64,000 bases of DNA, taken from positions 1,178,001 through 1,242,000 of the forward strand of contig NZ_CP086120.1 of the NCBI RefSeq assembly GCF_021216675.1, given 5' to 3'. The DNA comes from Streptomyces gobiensis (GTDB taxonomy: Bacteria; Actinomycetota; Actinomycetes; Streptomycetales; Streptomycetaceae). A model generated the notes under the pieces. It was not told where the DNA came from, did not search any database, and saw nothing but the letters and a program-made list of their open reading frames with translations. Below are positions 35,020 to 43,689 of this stretch, one piece after another (the stretch's first letter is position 1; every line of letters starts with the position of its first letter). The translations under genes and the position numbers were made by a program.

Positions 35020-35415
35020 GGGCGCCTCGCTATGCGCCGTCGCCCGCAGCGCCGGAATGGTCTGGGGGCGGAGACGAAAGCGCCGCGCTGGGGGACGTGC
35101 GCGGCCGCAGGCCCGGCCGGTCGGGGACGGCGAAGCCGCGCGCCGCCAGCAACGGGCGGACCTTGCGGATCGCACCGGAGAGGTGGAGCGGTACAGCTCG
35201 GCCAGCGCCGCGTGCGGCAGCCCCAGCCGCAGGTGCACCAGGGTGGCCAGGAGCCGGTCGGTGAACACATCCGCTGCTTGGGGCCCGCTCCGGCGGCCCG
35301 GCGTCGGCCCCCACCGCGCTGCTCGTAAAGCGCCGACTCGCGAGCGGCCTGCCACTTTGGGACGAGTTCTTCGAGCAACTCGCCGAAGTGTGCGCGGGAG
35401 ACACTGGGACAGGAC
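35020..35415 (-). pseudogene. IS5-like transposase N-terminal remnant
   Basis: Pieces of one transposase are spread over three frames: FGELLEELVPKWQAARESALYE near 35400, then DRLLATLVHLRLGLPHAALAELY near 35270-35200, then IRKVRPLLAARGFAVPD near 35160-35110. The DDE catalytic part is absent. This is debris after the graspetide cassette and marks the region as mobile. Confidence 0.7.
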
Positions 35416-35694
35416 AGGATGGGAACAGGCCGCACGGGCCAGGTAAGCCTCACAACTCACCCAACCCGTACGGCCCTTCTCACGTCGCGGGCTTGACCGT
35501 GACCGCCGCTATCGCCCCCAAGGCCGTAAGGTCCGTGAAAGGGACCACTATGGCGAGTGATACTCGGGCTTGGTTCGGCTGGGCGAGTGGCAACAGAGAG
35601 GGGTCCAACGCCCATGGAGACTGCGGAACTTGGATGATCCTGCGCGTTCTGGATGTACGCTAGGTCACATCTCGCTTCGTTTCCGTGACGAAGC

Positions 35695-35732
35695 GGCCCT
35701 TAGCGAGTGTTACCAGCACCGCGCTAAGGGCC
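35695..35732. promoter_or_regulatory. perfect 11-bp inverted repeat before helix-turn-helix gene
   Basis: GGCCCTTAGCG (35695-35705) and its exact complement (35722-35732) are separated by 16 bases and end 31 bases before the ATG at 35764. A smaller dyad (CTTCG…CGAAG, 35675-35693) lies just ahead. It is a likely operator for the downstream DNA-binding protein, or an origin-type element if that protein is a replication initiator. The rest of 35416-35694 holds no gene I can identify. Confidence 0.5.
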
Positions 35733-35763
35733 TACACCGACGAGTGGATAGGGCCCACTGCCA

Positions 35764-36741
35764 ATGCACTGCGATGTTAGCGCGCCTGCGCGCGCCCCCT
35801 TCCTCCAAACCCCCGAAGCGCTGATCGATGAGGTCGGGCTGTCCGATGCCGGGTTCCGGCTGCTGCAGGCGATGGTGAAGCTGCCGCCCCGGAACGGGCG
35901 GAACAGCGACGCGGTCGCCAGGGGGTTGGGGATGGGTAAGGAGAAGACCAACGCGGCGCGTAAGTCGTTGCGGGAGCATGGGCATTGGCATGCGCGGAAG
36001 CGGCAGAACGGGGAGGGGCGGATTCGGGATCAGCGGATGGTGTCGCTGGTGCCGTTGCGGACCAAGGCGGAGGTGGAGGCCGGGTGGGCGGCGGCCGAGG
36101 AGGCCGTACGGCTGGGCAAGGACACGGAGCAGTCGCGGAGGCTGGGGGTGCGGATCCTCAACTCGGCTCAGTGGCAGCCGAAACCGGCCGCCGGTTGCTC
36201 CGCTCCACGGCCCGCCCGGCGGCGACCCCTGGAGGGGCGACAGACAGACGTAGACCAGACCCCCCTCCCCGTCCCCACGCCAAAGCCAGCGCCGCAGGGC
36301 AAGCCGGACAGGCAGGCCGGGCCGTCCGCGCTGACCGGGCCGTTGGCTTCGTATGCCGAGCGGGCTGAGGCCGTGTTGATCCGGTTGCGGCGGACCACGC
36401 CGGAGCTGGCCCTGTCGGTGGACGACGCACGGGAGCTCGCGCAGATCGCCGGGCACTATCTGCTGCGCGGGGAAGGGCCGGAGACCATCCGGGCCGTGGT
36501 GGTGCAGGGGCTGCCGCCCGAAGGGGTGCGCTCGCCCAGAGGGTTTGTACGGCAACGGCTGCTGCGGTACCTGCCGCCCCTGCCCGCCTGGGCAAAGCCG
36601 GACCTGCGGAAACCGGAGAAACCCGGCCCCGTCCCCACCGCGCCGGATGTGCCGGTCACCCGCTCCGGCGGACCAGCTGACCTCATCCGCCAAGGACGCG
36701 GCTGGCGCGCCGCCATGCAAGCCGCCGCCAGGGAGACATAG
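35764..36741 (+). CDS. winged-helix/plasmid-type DNA-binding protein
   Basis: 325 residues. The N-terminus (10-100) looks like a winged helix: EALIDEVGLSDAGFRLLQAMVKL, SDAVARGLGMGKEKTNAARKSLREHGHWHARKRQNGEGRIRDQRMV. A proline-rich linker (150-195) leads to a helical C-terminus (SYAERAEAVLIRLRRTTPELALSVDDARELAQIAGHYLL). The layout resembles streptomycete plasmid and integrative-element helper/replication proteins, but no catalytic motif is visible. The start has no clear ribosome site, so it may be leaderless or begin elsewhere. Confidence 0.65.
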   Translation: MHCDVSAPARAPFLQTPEALIDEVGLSDAGFRLLQAMVKLPPRNGRNSDAVARGLGMGKEKTNAARKSLREHGHWHARKRQNGEGRIRDQRMVSLVPLRTKAEVEAGWAAAEEAVRLGKDTEQSRRLGVRILNSAQWQPKPAAGCSAPRPARRRPLEGRQTDVDQTPLPVPTPKPAPQGKPDRQAGPSALTGPLASYAERAEAVLIRLRRTTPELALSVDDARELAQIAGHYLLRGEGPETIRAVVVQGLPPEGVRSPRGFVRQRLLRYLPPLPAWAKPDLRKPEKPGPVPTAPDVPVTRSGGPADLIRQGRGWRAAMQAAARET

Positions 36742-36774
36742 GCAGGCAGGCACTCCCAGGTGTGGGCCAGCTGG

Positions 36775-37003
36775 GCAAGAGAGCTACGCACTGAGCCGTG
36801 CGGCGCGAGCCCAGGTCACCGGTGGCTCGGACACCGCGCACCAGCTCGGGATCGCCAAGCCGAGTCTGACCGCCAGCCTGGCCGACAGGCAGGCGCTGCT
36901 GGCCCGGTACAAAGGGACCGGCGACGCTGCCCAGCAGTACGGCCGTGAGCTGATCGGCCTGTACACCTGCTGGAGAACTACAACCGGCTGTGCGCAACAA
37001 TTG
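36775..37003 (+). pseudogene. fragment of an unidentified gene
   Basis: A segment with coding character (LSRAARAQVTGGSDTAHQLGIAKPS, then LADRQALLARYKGTGDAAQQYGRELIGLY) has no start codon, and its last part (LENYNRL) continues in another frame. It is probably the 3' remainder of a mobile-element gene. Confidence 0.3.
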
Positions 37004-37033
37004 ACTCCGATCATGGGCGTGAATACTGGGCGC

Positions 37034-37354
37034 ATGCGGAAGTGGTTGCTGGCAGCCGTGGGCGTGAACCTGCTGCTGGGAATTCCCGGTGTGGTTCCGG
37101 TGTGGCTGTTGTGGTACTTCGCGGTGAACTGGCCACTCGCCGCCGTCGGCTGGACGCAGCGGGAGCCGACGGAGAACGACGGCATGCTGCCTTGGCTGCT
37201 GATCGGTGTACCGGTGCTGACGCTGTTCGCTCTGGTCTGGTGGCTTGCCAACCGCCCCGTGCGTCGCAGAACGGAGCTCGACCCGCGCCTGTACTGGCCG
37301 GTCGGTGTGCTCATGACCCTTGCGCCGTCGATCGCGCTCATGATCGTTCTATGA
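37034..37354 (+). CDS. small membrane protein, three predicted helices
   Basis: 106 residues: MRKWLLAAVGVNLLLGIPG, a second segment near 18-45, WLLIGVPVLTLFALVWWLA and a final LYWPVGVLMTLAPSIALMIVL. There is a weak ribosome site and an alternative ATG at 37013. No family assignment. Confidence 0.5.
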   Translation: MRKWLLAAVGVNLLLGIPGVVPVWLLWYFAVNWPLAAVGWTQREPTENDGMLPWLLIGVPVLTLFALVWWLANRPVRRRTELDPRLYWPVGVLMTLAPSIALMIVL

Positions 37355-37523
37355 GAGAAGAAATGAAGACCATCGTCGGAAGCCAGTCGAGGCCTATGAC
37401 CCGGTAGGCACTCCGGCAGGGCTGTCCCACGAGATCCTCACCTTCGGAGGGCAGAGCCAGCGGGCCGCAACGGCCGGTAGCGGCCCGGTCAATCGGGAGG
37501 TCGTGACCTCGCCGGGGCGGATC

Positions 37524-38225
37524 TCATGCTGCTGGTGTCTGTGTGAGGGCGGCGGCTGCCTTGTGGCGGTCGAGCAGGCCGAGGAGCCGGCCTTCCGGGT
37601 CGGTGACGAGGATGGCGTCCACCTGGGCCTTCTCCATGCGGCCGAGCAGGGGCTGAAGGGGTTCGCTGGCGCGGACGGTGGTGGGGCCGGGGCGCATGAT
37701 CTGCTCGACGCTCTTCCCGTCGGCGTCGCCCTGTTCGCCGAGGTAGACCATGCCCGTGACGACGGTGTCATCGTCCACGGCGACGCAGAAGTTGTGGTCC
37801 TCGGCCCGCATCCGTTCGTAGGCCTCGGCGGCGGGGCTGGTGAAGTGGCAGGTCGGCGGGGTCGGTTGGGCGATGTCGCCGGGGTTCGGGGTCTGTGCGG
37901 AGTGGCCTTCGCGGGGCAGCCCGGCGGCCATCCAGTCGGTCTTGCCGGGCACGTAGTCATAGACGTGTGCGAACCCGAGGTGGTCAAGCCGCCGGGCGGC
38001 TCGGGGGCTCATGTCGCACAGGAAGTCGTTGCAGTAGACGATGACGGGTTTGGAGGGGTCGAGCTCTGCCTTCGCGCGACGGTCGAGTTCGCGCAGCGGG
38101 ATGTGGACGGCGCCGGCGATGTGCTCGTGCTCGTACTCACCGCGGGGCAGCACCTCCACGAGTTGGGCGGCTTCGTGCTTGACCAGTCTGCGGACCTCGT
38201 TGCGGTCCGTGATGCGGTGCGTCAT
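37524..38225 (-). CDS. rhodanese-CBS domain protein
   Basis: 233 residues. The N-terminal rhodanese domain (1-105) has VEVLPRGEYEHEHIAGAVHIP and the active-site loop VYCNDFLCDMSPRAA, with Cys at the catalytic position. The C-terminal half (125-230) carries a CBS pair (SVEQIMRPGPTTVRASEPLQPLL, AILVTDPEGRLLGLLDRHKA), which senses adenine nucleotides. It is the last gene of a leftward unit that starts with the copper ATPase, so sulfur transfer may be linked to metal stress. Confidence 0.85.
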   Translation of the reverse strand: MTHRITDRNEVRRLVKHEAAQLVEVLPRGEYEHEHIAGAVHIPLRELDRRAKAELDPSKPVIVYCNDFLCDMSPRAARRLDHLGFAHVYDYVPGKTDWMAAGLPREGHSAQTPNPGDIAQPTPPTCHFTSPAAEAYERMRAEDHNFCVAVDDDTVVTGMVYLGEQGDADGKSVEQIMRPGPTTVRASEPLQPLLGRMEKAQVDAILVTDPEGRLLGLLDRHKAAAALTQTPAA

Positions 38226-38253
38226 TTCCTCGGGCTCCTTCTCGCGGGGGTGG

Positions 38254-38718
38254 TCAGCGGTTGTGGTCGAGCAGTTGGTAGGCGGCGCTGGTGGCGGCCG
38301 CGTAGACGCTGTGGTGCCAGGCGTCGATGGCGACCTCGCTGCGGCCCCACTGGGTTGCTGGTGGTGCGACGCCCAGTGCGGGCAGCATGATGAGTTCGGT
38401 GCTCCAGACCAGGCCGAGGTGGGCTGCCGTGGCCGCCGGTGGGGGTAGGCGGAGCCAGGCCAGCACACCGCGTACGGCGCCCCACGCGGTGCCGTAGCCC
38501 CAGTGCGCCATGGTGGCGAACCGGACCCGCTCGGTCTCGCCGCGCGGTTCGACGCCGAGGACTTTCCCGACGGCCTGGGCCGGGGCGGAACTGCCCGAGC
38601 GGCGGCGGAACTTCATCTCCAGGCTGCTGCTCAGGGTCATGGCCGCGGTCCCGGCGGCTCCGGCCGCGAGCCCGACGCCGATATCGGCGGCCAGAGCGCC
38701 TACTCGCATGGTTTTCAT
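38254..38718 (-). CDS. membrane protein, YagU/DUF-type, 154 residues
   Basis: Residues 8-30 (ADIGVGLAAGAAGTAAMTLSSS) form a hydrophobic start. The middle has RVRFATMAHWGYGTAWGAVRGVL and a later hydrophobic stretch AAHLGLVWSTELIMLPALGV. The His/Trp-rich AIDAWHHSVYAAATSAAYQLLD ends it. It resembles small DUF6789/YagU-like membrane proteins common near metal genes. It has AAGGAGA before the ATG and lies 28 bases upstream of the rhodanese-CBS gene. Confidence 0.65.
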   Translation of the reverse strand: MKTMRVGALAADIGVGLAAGAAGTAAMTLSSSLEMKFRRRSGSSAPAQAVGKVLGVEPRGETERVRFATMAHWGYGTAWGAVRGVLAWLRLPPPAATAAHLGLVWSTELIMLPALGVAPPATQWGRSEVAIDAWHHSVYAAATSAAYQLLDHNR

Positions 38719-38780
38719 GGCGTTTGTCTCCTTGTCTCCTTGTCTGTGGTTCGGGGTGTCTTGGTCTCGAGTCCAGCTCG

Positions 38781-39395
38781 TCAGCGTTTGCCGTCGGGCC
38801 ACTGCAGGAAGGGCATGTTGACCACGGCCCCGGTCTGCTTGACCTGGAGGGCGCGTTGGGAGCGGGCCTGCTCGACCTTCCCGGCCGAGTCGAGCAACCG
38901 GGCCTGTGCCGGGTCTTTCCAGGTGACCAGGTGCACCTCGCGCAGGGGCGTGTAGCCCTTGTCGCCGGGGGCGGTGTCGAATACGTCGGGCTGGTAGCCC
39001 ATCGGTCCGCGCGGCCCGTCCGGCTTGATCCCGTTGGTGAATACGTAGACGGTGCCGAGCGTGGCGTCGGGGGCGTCCGCGAGCTCGGGCACGACCAGGA
39101 CGGGGGAATCCATCATGTCGGTGAGCATCTCGGCCACCTGGGGATCGGAGGCCTCGGTGTGGGCGAAGGCGATCTGTTCGCCGTCGTAGAGTCCGGCCAC
39201 CGGAGGGAACCGGGGTGCGTCGGCGACCGCGCCGCCCCCGTCCATGCCCTCTCGCATGTCCGGGCCGCCGTTCAGCCCGTAGGTCCACCAGGCGCCGAAG
39301 CCGAGCACTACGACGGCGATGGCGACCGCTATGGCGATCCAGGCCTTGACCGGGCGCCCGTCCATGCGGGTGTTGAGCCAGCTCCCGTGTGACAT
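38781..39395 (-). CDS. membrane-anchored DUF7482-like protein
   Basis: 204 residues. One N-terminal membrane helix (17-42, KAWIAIAVAIAVVVLGFGAWWTYG) leaves an extracytoplasmic domain rich in Met and His near the membrane (GPDMREGMDGGG, MLTDMMDSP), then PVLVVPELADAPDATLGTVYVFTNGIKP. Met clusters outside the membrane suit Cu(I) binding. It follows the copper ATPase with a 1-base TGATG overlap, so they are co-translated. Confidence 0.7.
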   Translation of the reverse strand: MSHGSWLNTRMDGRPVKAWIAIAVAIAVVVLGFGAWWTYGLNGGPDMREGMDGGGAVADAPRFPPVAGLYDGEQIAFAHTEASDPQVAEMLTDMMDSPVLVVPELADAPDATLGTVYVFTNGIKPDGPRGPMGYQPDVFDTAPGDKGYTPLREVHLVTWKDPAQARLLDSAGKVEQARSQRALQVKQTGAVVNMPFLQWPDGKR

Positions 39396-41944
39396 CAGTC
39401 CTCACCCCGCTGGTCATGTTTGATCAGCCCGTGTTCGCGGTGGCCGGTGACCGCGTAGCCGAGCTCTCGCAGGTGCTCGCAGATCTCGTCCTCGGAGACT
39501 TTGCCCGGCAGGTGGACAATCTCGACGGTGCCGCGTTCGTGATCCGCCACGGCTGATCTGACGCCCTCGATCTGCGGCAGCGACCGGCCGATGTTCTCCG
39601 CGCACCCGGCGCAGTGCATGCCCACGCTCAGACGCAGCACGCGTTCGGTTTCCTCAGCGGCCCGGGCGGGCTTCTCGGCTGCGGCCGGGGCCTTGCCGAC
39701 TTCGGCGGCGCGGCGCAGTAGCCGGCCGGCGAAGGAGTTGGCCAGCACCGAGGTGACGCTGGCGACCATGGCCACCATCGCCCACACCGGGTGCACCAGT
39801 CCGGTGGTGGCGGCCGGTACGCCGATGCCGTTGAAGGCGAAGGCCAGCGCGAGGTTCTGCTTGGTCTTGGTGTAGGAGCGGGTGCCGATCTGGTAGGCGT
39901 CCACCACCGCGCCGAGACGCTCGCCCATGATCACGATATCGGCGGATTCAATGGCGATATCGGTGCCGGCGCCGATCGCGATGCCGACGTCGGCCTGTGT
40001 GAGGGCGGGGGCGTCGTTGATACCGTCGCCGACCATGGCCACCCGGCGGCCCTCCTCCCGCTGCAGCCGACGGATCTGTGCCGCCTTGTCCTCGGGCATG
40101 ACCTGGGCGAGGACCTGTGTGATGCCGACCTCGGTGGCGACGGCGCGGGCGGTACGCTCGTTGTCCCCGGTGATCATGACCGGGTCCAGGTTGGCGTCCC
40201 GCATGCGCCGCACCGCCTGGGCCGCGTCGTCCTTGACGGTGTCGGCGATCCCGATCAGGCCCAGCAGCGTCTGGTCGCGGGCGACCGCCACCACGGTCTG
40301 CCCGCCCTCCTCCAGCCGGGCCAGGTCCTGCTCCGCGGTGGCGGTGTCCACGCCATGCTCGGTCAGGAAGGCCGGCTTGCCGACCAGCACCCGGGCGCCG
40401 TCCACCGAGGCCTGGACCCCGCGGCCGGTGTGCGAGGTGAACTGCTCAGCCCGCGGAACGTCAAGGCCGCGCTCCTCGGCGGCGTCCTCGACCGCGCGGG
40501 CCAGCGGATGCTCGCTGGGGGCCTCCACCGCGGCCGCCAGGCGGAGCAGTTCCGCCTCGTCCCCGCCCCCGACCGGGACCAACTCGCGCACCCGCGGCTC
40601 GCCCCGGGTGATGGTGCCGGTCTTGTCCAGTACCACCGCACTCAGCTCCCGCATCACCTGGAACGCCTCACCCGAGCGCATCAGGATCCCCCGCCGGGCG
40701 GCCTCACCACCGCCCCGGATCATCGCCAGCGGGGTGGCCATCCCCAGTGCGCAGGGGTAGCCCAGGACCAGCACGGCCAGCGCGGCGAACGTGGCACGGA
40801 AGAGGTCCGGCCCCTGACCCCACAGCAGCGGAGCGAGCGTCCAGAACACGAACGCGGCGGCGGCGAAGACCAGCACTGCGGGGACGAAGTACTTCAGCAC
40901 CACATCGACCAGCTGCAAGATCCCCGGCCGCAGCGCGCGGGCCTCCTCGATCGACCGTGCCACCTGCTTGAGGAACGACTCCTCCCCGACCCGGCTGACC
41001 CGCACCACCAGGGTGCCGGTCTGGTTGACCGACCCGCCGATCAACTCGTCCCCGGCGACCTTCTCTTCCGGGATCGACTCCCCGGTGACCAGGGACTGGT
41101 CGACCGCGGACGCGCCTTCGACCACCTCCCCGTCCACCGGCACGCTCTCGCCCGGGCGGATCCGTACCAGCTCACCGGCCTCCACCTGGTCGGTGGGCAC
41201 CTCCAGTTCCTGACCGTCGCGGATCACGCGGGCGGTGTCGGGTTGCAGTTCCAGCAGCTTGCGGATCGCGTGCGAAGACCGGGTACGCACCGCCTTGGAC
41301 GCGTAGTCGGAAAGGATGTGATAGGTCGTCACAAAGGTGGCGACCGCGAAGAACTCCCCGGCCGGGAAGTCCGCGTTCACGAACAAGCCGAGGAACCCGC
41401 CGGCCAGACCGGCGAAGGCGGCGAACTCCAGCAGGTTGTGCTGGTTGAGGATGCCGCGGCGCAGCGAGGCGAACGCCATCTTCTTGATGAACCAGCCGGT
41501 GACGAACATCGTCTCCAGGGCCAGCGTGAGCATGATCCACGGCAGCAGCGGGACCGACACCCAGCCCAGCCACATGTCGAACAGCATCAGTGCCAAGCTG
41601 ACCAGCGTGAACGTCGCAGCCACCAGCAGCCGGTTACGGACCTGGCGCAGCTCCGTCTCCTCCTCCTCGAAGCTGCGCACCTTGTCCGGGTCCCGCACCG
41701 TGTAGCCGACATCGACCAGCACCTTCTTGAGCTGGTCCTCCGACACCCTCCCGGGGTCGTACTTGACCAGCCCCTCCTCATGCGCCAGCGACACCCCGAC
41801 CTCGTGTACACCGTCGATCCGCCCATAGGCACGGCGGATCGTGTTGGTGCAGAACGAGCAGGACATCCCGCCGATCTTCATCCGCAACGCCGCCTCGCCG
41901 CCCTGACCACGGCTGTCGTGCTGCCTGTCCTGGTCAACGGTCAT
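39395..41944 (-). CDS. CPx-type heavy-metal (copper) translocating ATPase
   Basis: An 849-residue P1B ATPase that exports Cu(I) or a similar ion. Domains in order: N-terminal HMA domain with GMSCSFC; transmembrane pairs; the actuator TGES loop (VTGESIPEEKVAG); the CPx helix VLGYPCALGMATP; the phosphorylation site DKTGT; TGDNERTA; GDGINDAPAL; then an extra C-terminal HMA domain with GMHCAGC (about residue 775), unusual for this family, which normally has HMA domains only at the N-terminus. The start at 41944 has AGGAG 7 bases upstream. A MerR-type promoter lies at 42106-42137. Confidence 0.93.
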   Translation of the reverse strand: MTVDQDRQHDSRGQGGEAALRMKIGGMSCSFCTNTIRRAYGRIDGVHEVGVSLAHEEGLVKYDPGRVSEDQLKKVLVDVGYTVRDPDKVRSFEEEETELRQVRNRLLVAATFTLVSLALMLFDMWLGWVSVPLLPWIMLTLALETMFVTGWFIKKMAFASLRRGILNQHNLLEFAAFAGLAGGFLGLFVNADFPAGEFFAVATFVTTYHILSDYASKAVRTRSSHAIRKLLELQPDTARVIRDGQELEVPTDQVEAGELVRIRPGESVPVDGEVVEGASAVDQSLVTGESIPEEKVAGDELIGGSVNQTGTLVVRVSRVGEESFLKQVARSIEEARALRPGILQLVDVVLKYFVPAVLVFAAAAFVFWTLAPLLWGQGPDLFRATFAALAVLVLGYPCALGMATPLAMIRGGGEAARRGILMRSGEAFQVMRELSAVVLDKTGTITRGEPRVRELVPVGGGDEAELLRLAAAVEAPSEHPLARAVEDAAEERGLDVPRAEQFTSHTGRGVQASVDGARVLVGKPAFLTEHGVDTATAEQDLARLEEGGQTVVAVARDQTLLGLIGIADTVKDDAAQAVRRMRDANLDPVMITGDNERTARAVATEVGITQVLAQVMPEDKAAQIRRLQREEGRRVAMVGDGINDAPALTQADVGIAIGAGTDIAIESADIVIMGERLGAVVDAYQIGTRSYTKTKQNLALAFAFNGIGVPAATTGLVHPVWAMVAMVASVTSVLANSFAGRLLRRAAEVGKAPAAAEKPARAAEETERVLRLSVGMHCAGCAENIGRSLPQIEGVRSAVADHERGTVEIVHLPGKVSEDEICEHLRELGYAVTGHREHGLIKHDQRGED

Positions 41945-42105
41945 CGCTTCACTCCTGTCGTCCATGACCGCACCCGCGGACGGGAACATCCTCCGGTCAC
42001 GGGGCCTTCGGCCCAGGCAGCCGCGCACCGGGTACCCGGCTGACCAGGGGGCAACCGCGGGATACCGCGCCTGGCCTCTTCCTGTACATGCCTTACCTGC
42101 TGCGA

Positions 42106-42137
42106 AAGCTAGCGCCTTGCCCCGAGGGCAAGGTCAA
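42106..42137 (-). promoter_or_regulatory. MerR-type promoter for the copper ATPase operon
   Basis: On the minus strand: TTGACC, a 20-base spacer and TAGCTT. The spacer holds the dyad CCTTGCCC-CGA-GGGCAAGG (42115-42133). A 19-20 bp spacer over a palindrome is the hallmark of promoters twisted open by MerR/CueR activators. Confidence 0.8.
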
Positions 42138-42290
42138 GCCCGGCATGAGGGTCCCGCCCCCAGCCAGGTGAAGAACCGGGCAACCGGGGTAACCGGATGT
42201 GAATGGTCCGGCGGAGAACGGAGCCGCGGGCCGACAGTGAACGGAAGTCCTCGCTTCACCGAATGCTTCACCGAATAAGGAGAATCCACC

Positions 42291-42629
42291 ATGGCCACAG
42301 CCCTGGCCCCACAGCGGACCCGCGAGTGCATCGACGCCTGCGACGAGTGCGCGGTCGCCTGCCACGCCTGCGCCGACCAGTGCGCTCAGCAGGCCGACCC
42401 GCAGTTGCTCGCCTGTATCCGGCTGTGCCTGTCCTGCGCGGACGCCTGCCTGGCCTGCCTGCCGTCCCTGGCACGGGACGCGAACTATGAAGCCCTGTGC
42501 CGGGCCTGCGCCGAGCTGTGCGACGCCTGCGCGGCCGAGTGCGAAGGGTACGAGGACCAGACCATGCGCCAGTGCGCAGAGGCCTGCCGCCGCGCCGCGC
42601 AGGCCTGCCGCCAGATGGCGGGCGTCTGA
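42291..42629 (+). CDS. csp: Cys-rich four-helix-bundle copper storage protein (Csp/DUF326)
   Basis: 112 residues with 19 Cys, spaced mostly CxxxC and CxxC along four helices (for example CIDACDECAVACHACADQC and CRACAELCDACAAEC). This is the pattern of Csp3-type cytosolic copper storage proteins, in which Cys line the core of the bundle and bind many Cu(I). There is no signal peptide, so it is cytosolic. AAGGAGA precedes the ATG. It is divergent from the copper ATPase and followed by a very strong terminator. Confidence 0.93.
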   Translation: MATALAPQRTRECIDACDECAVACHACADQCAQQADPQLLACIRLCLSCADACLACLPSLARDANYEALCRACAELCDACAAECEGYEDQTMRQCAEACRRAAQACRQMAGV

Positions 42630-42647
42630 GCCACTCCCCCAAACAGC

Positions 42648-42694
42648 CCGACCGGCGACGCCCGGGCGCGCCATGTCCGGGCGTCGCCGGTCGG
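42648..42694 (+). terminator. 18-bp perfect hairpin after csp
   Basis: The left arm 42648-42665 and right arm 42677-42694 are exact complements with an 11-base loop, starting 19 bases after the csp stop. Confidence 0.85.
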
Positions 42695-42801
42695 CCGTAC
42701 GCCGGAGGCATCCGCCATGACGCCCGTCATACCGAACGGGGAACCGACCGCGACCGCGGCCCGGTGAAGAGACGGCACCTCACTCCTGCGCCGCACCGAG
42801 G

Positions 42802-42832
42802 TGGACCTTGCCCCCGGTCCAGGTTCTAGCGT
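42802..42832 (+). promoter_or_regulatory. MerR-type promoter, orphaned
   Basis: TGGACC, a 19-base spacer (GGACCTTG…GGTCCAGG-like dyad) and TAGCGT. It faces the truncated gene copy at 42879. Confidence 0.55.
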
Positions 42833-42878
42833 CGCTCGTGACAGATCAGGACCCAGTGTCACGCGGAAGGTCACGGGT

Positions 42879-43076
42879 GTGTGCGGTAAGGCGATGGGGC
42901 CGGACGGGCGCCGGTGGACCGGACTCCTCCTGACGGCTCTTGCGGCCGACGCGGGAGTGTGGGGCGTTGTGCGGTCCGACGCGCATCAGCTCCACGATCC
43001 CGCTCGTGCCCTGCAGCACCTCGACCAGCCCGCCCCGGAGGGGCGATTTGACTTTCCAGTCGACTGGAAGCCCTAG
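42879..43076 (+). pseudogene. truncated duplicate of the gene at 45964
   Basis: The segment GPDGRRWTGLLLTALAA…GVW…VRSDAHQLHDP…ALQ.LDQPAP matches the first 62 residues of the protein at 45964-46419, then breaks at about 43040 where the next MerR-type promoter begins. The rest of that gene, including its CxxxC motif, is absent. Confidence 0.7.
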
Positions 43077-43079
43077 GGT
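43048..43079 (+). promoter_or_regulatory. MerR-type promoter for the thioredoxin-like gene
   Basis: TTGACT (43048-43053), a 20-base spacer carrying the perfect palindrome TTCCAGTCGACTGGAA (43054-43069), and TAGGGT (43074-43079), 22 bases before the ATG. It is the same operator class as at 44479. Confidence 0.8.
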
Positions 43080-43100
43080 CTGGGCCTGGAGGTGATGATC

Positions 43101-43361
43101 ATGGCAAAGCGCCATGTTGAGGTTTTCGTTGCCGGCTGCCCGGTGTGCGAGCCCACGGTTCATCTGGTCAAGGAGCTGGCCTGCGACAACTGCGAGGTGA
43201 CGGTCCACAACCTGCAGCAGGACGGGGCCGAGAAGGCGGAAAAGTACGGCATTACGACGGTTCCGGCCGTCGTGGTCGACGGCACCCTGGCCTCCTGCTG
43301 CACCGGCGGGGCCCCGAACCGGGAAGCCCTGGTCGCCGCAGGCATCGGCCAGCGCGCGTAG
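43101..43361 (+). CDS. thioredoxin/glutaredoxin-like thiol protein
   Basis: 86 residues with a thioredoxin-like fold: VEVFVAGCPVCEPTVHLV (CxxC active site), a second Cys in CDNC, the cis-Pro loop GITTVPAVVVDG, and a further CC pair (ASCCTGG). It may carry metals or reduce a disulfide in a metal-handling protein. Start ATG 43101 is preceded by GGAGG. It has its own MerR-type promoter upstream and a perfect terminator downstream. Confidence 0.85.
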   Translation: MAKRHVEVFVAGCPVCEPTVHLVKELACDNCEVTVHNLQQDGAEKAEKYGITTVPAVVVDGTLASCCTGGAPNREALVAAGIGQRA

Positions 43362-43369
43362 CCGGAGGC

Positions 43370-43400
43370 CCGCGGCGGGCGGGCTGCCCGCCCGCCGCGG
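43370..43400. terminator. 15-bp perfect hairpin after thioredoxin-like gene
   Basis: CCGCGGCGGGCGGGC at 43370-43384 pairs exactly with 43386-43400. It begins 9 bases past the stop. The following 290 bases (to 43689) carry only an open segment (LGAFYRMCRPLHVVQQAGF near 43490) that I cannot assign. Confidence 0.8.
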
Positions 43401-43689
43401 ACCCGCACCAGGAGCGTGGCTCAAGGCCCGGGAGGGTGGAGGTTCATGGAGCCGACAATGCCGGGTGCTGCGGCCGGGCGGGTGTGCTCGGCGCCTTCTA
43501 CCGGATGTGCCGTCCGCTGCACGTGGTCCAGCAGGCCGGGTTCCCCGTGATGCGCCAGGAGCGGTATCGCCTGGGCGCGATCGAGGCCTTACGGCCGTCA
43601 GGGAACCTGCGTCGGTCTGGAGGCTGAGGTGCGGGGTTTTCCGACTCCTTGAGGATCGCTGCGGCTGGGACCGCCCGCGGGCGTAACGC

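Noticed and set aside
39791..42043. 750-codon open frame on the plus strand opposite the copper ATPase
   Set aside because: It is antisense to a fully recognisable ATPase and rich in Gly/Arg/His/Asp; long antisense frames are common in high-GC DNA.
43101..43361. MerP-type mercury-binding protein
   Set aside because: The CxxC is in a thioredoxin-like context with a cis-Pro loop (TVPAVVVDG), not in an HMA fold, and there is no signal peptide.
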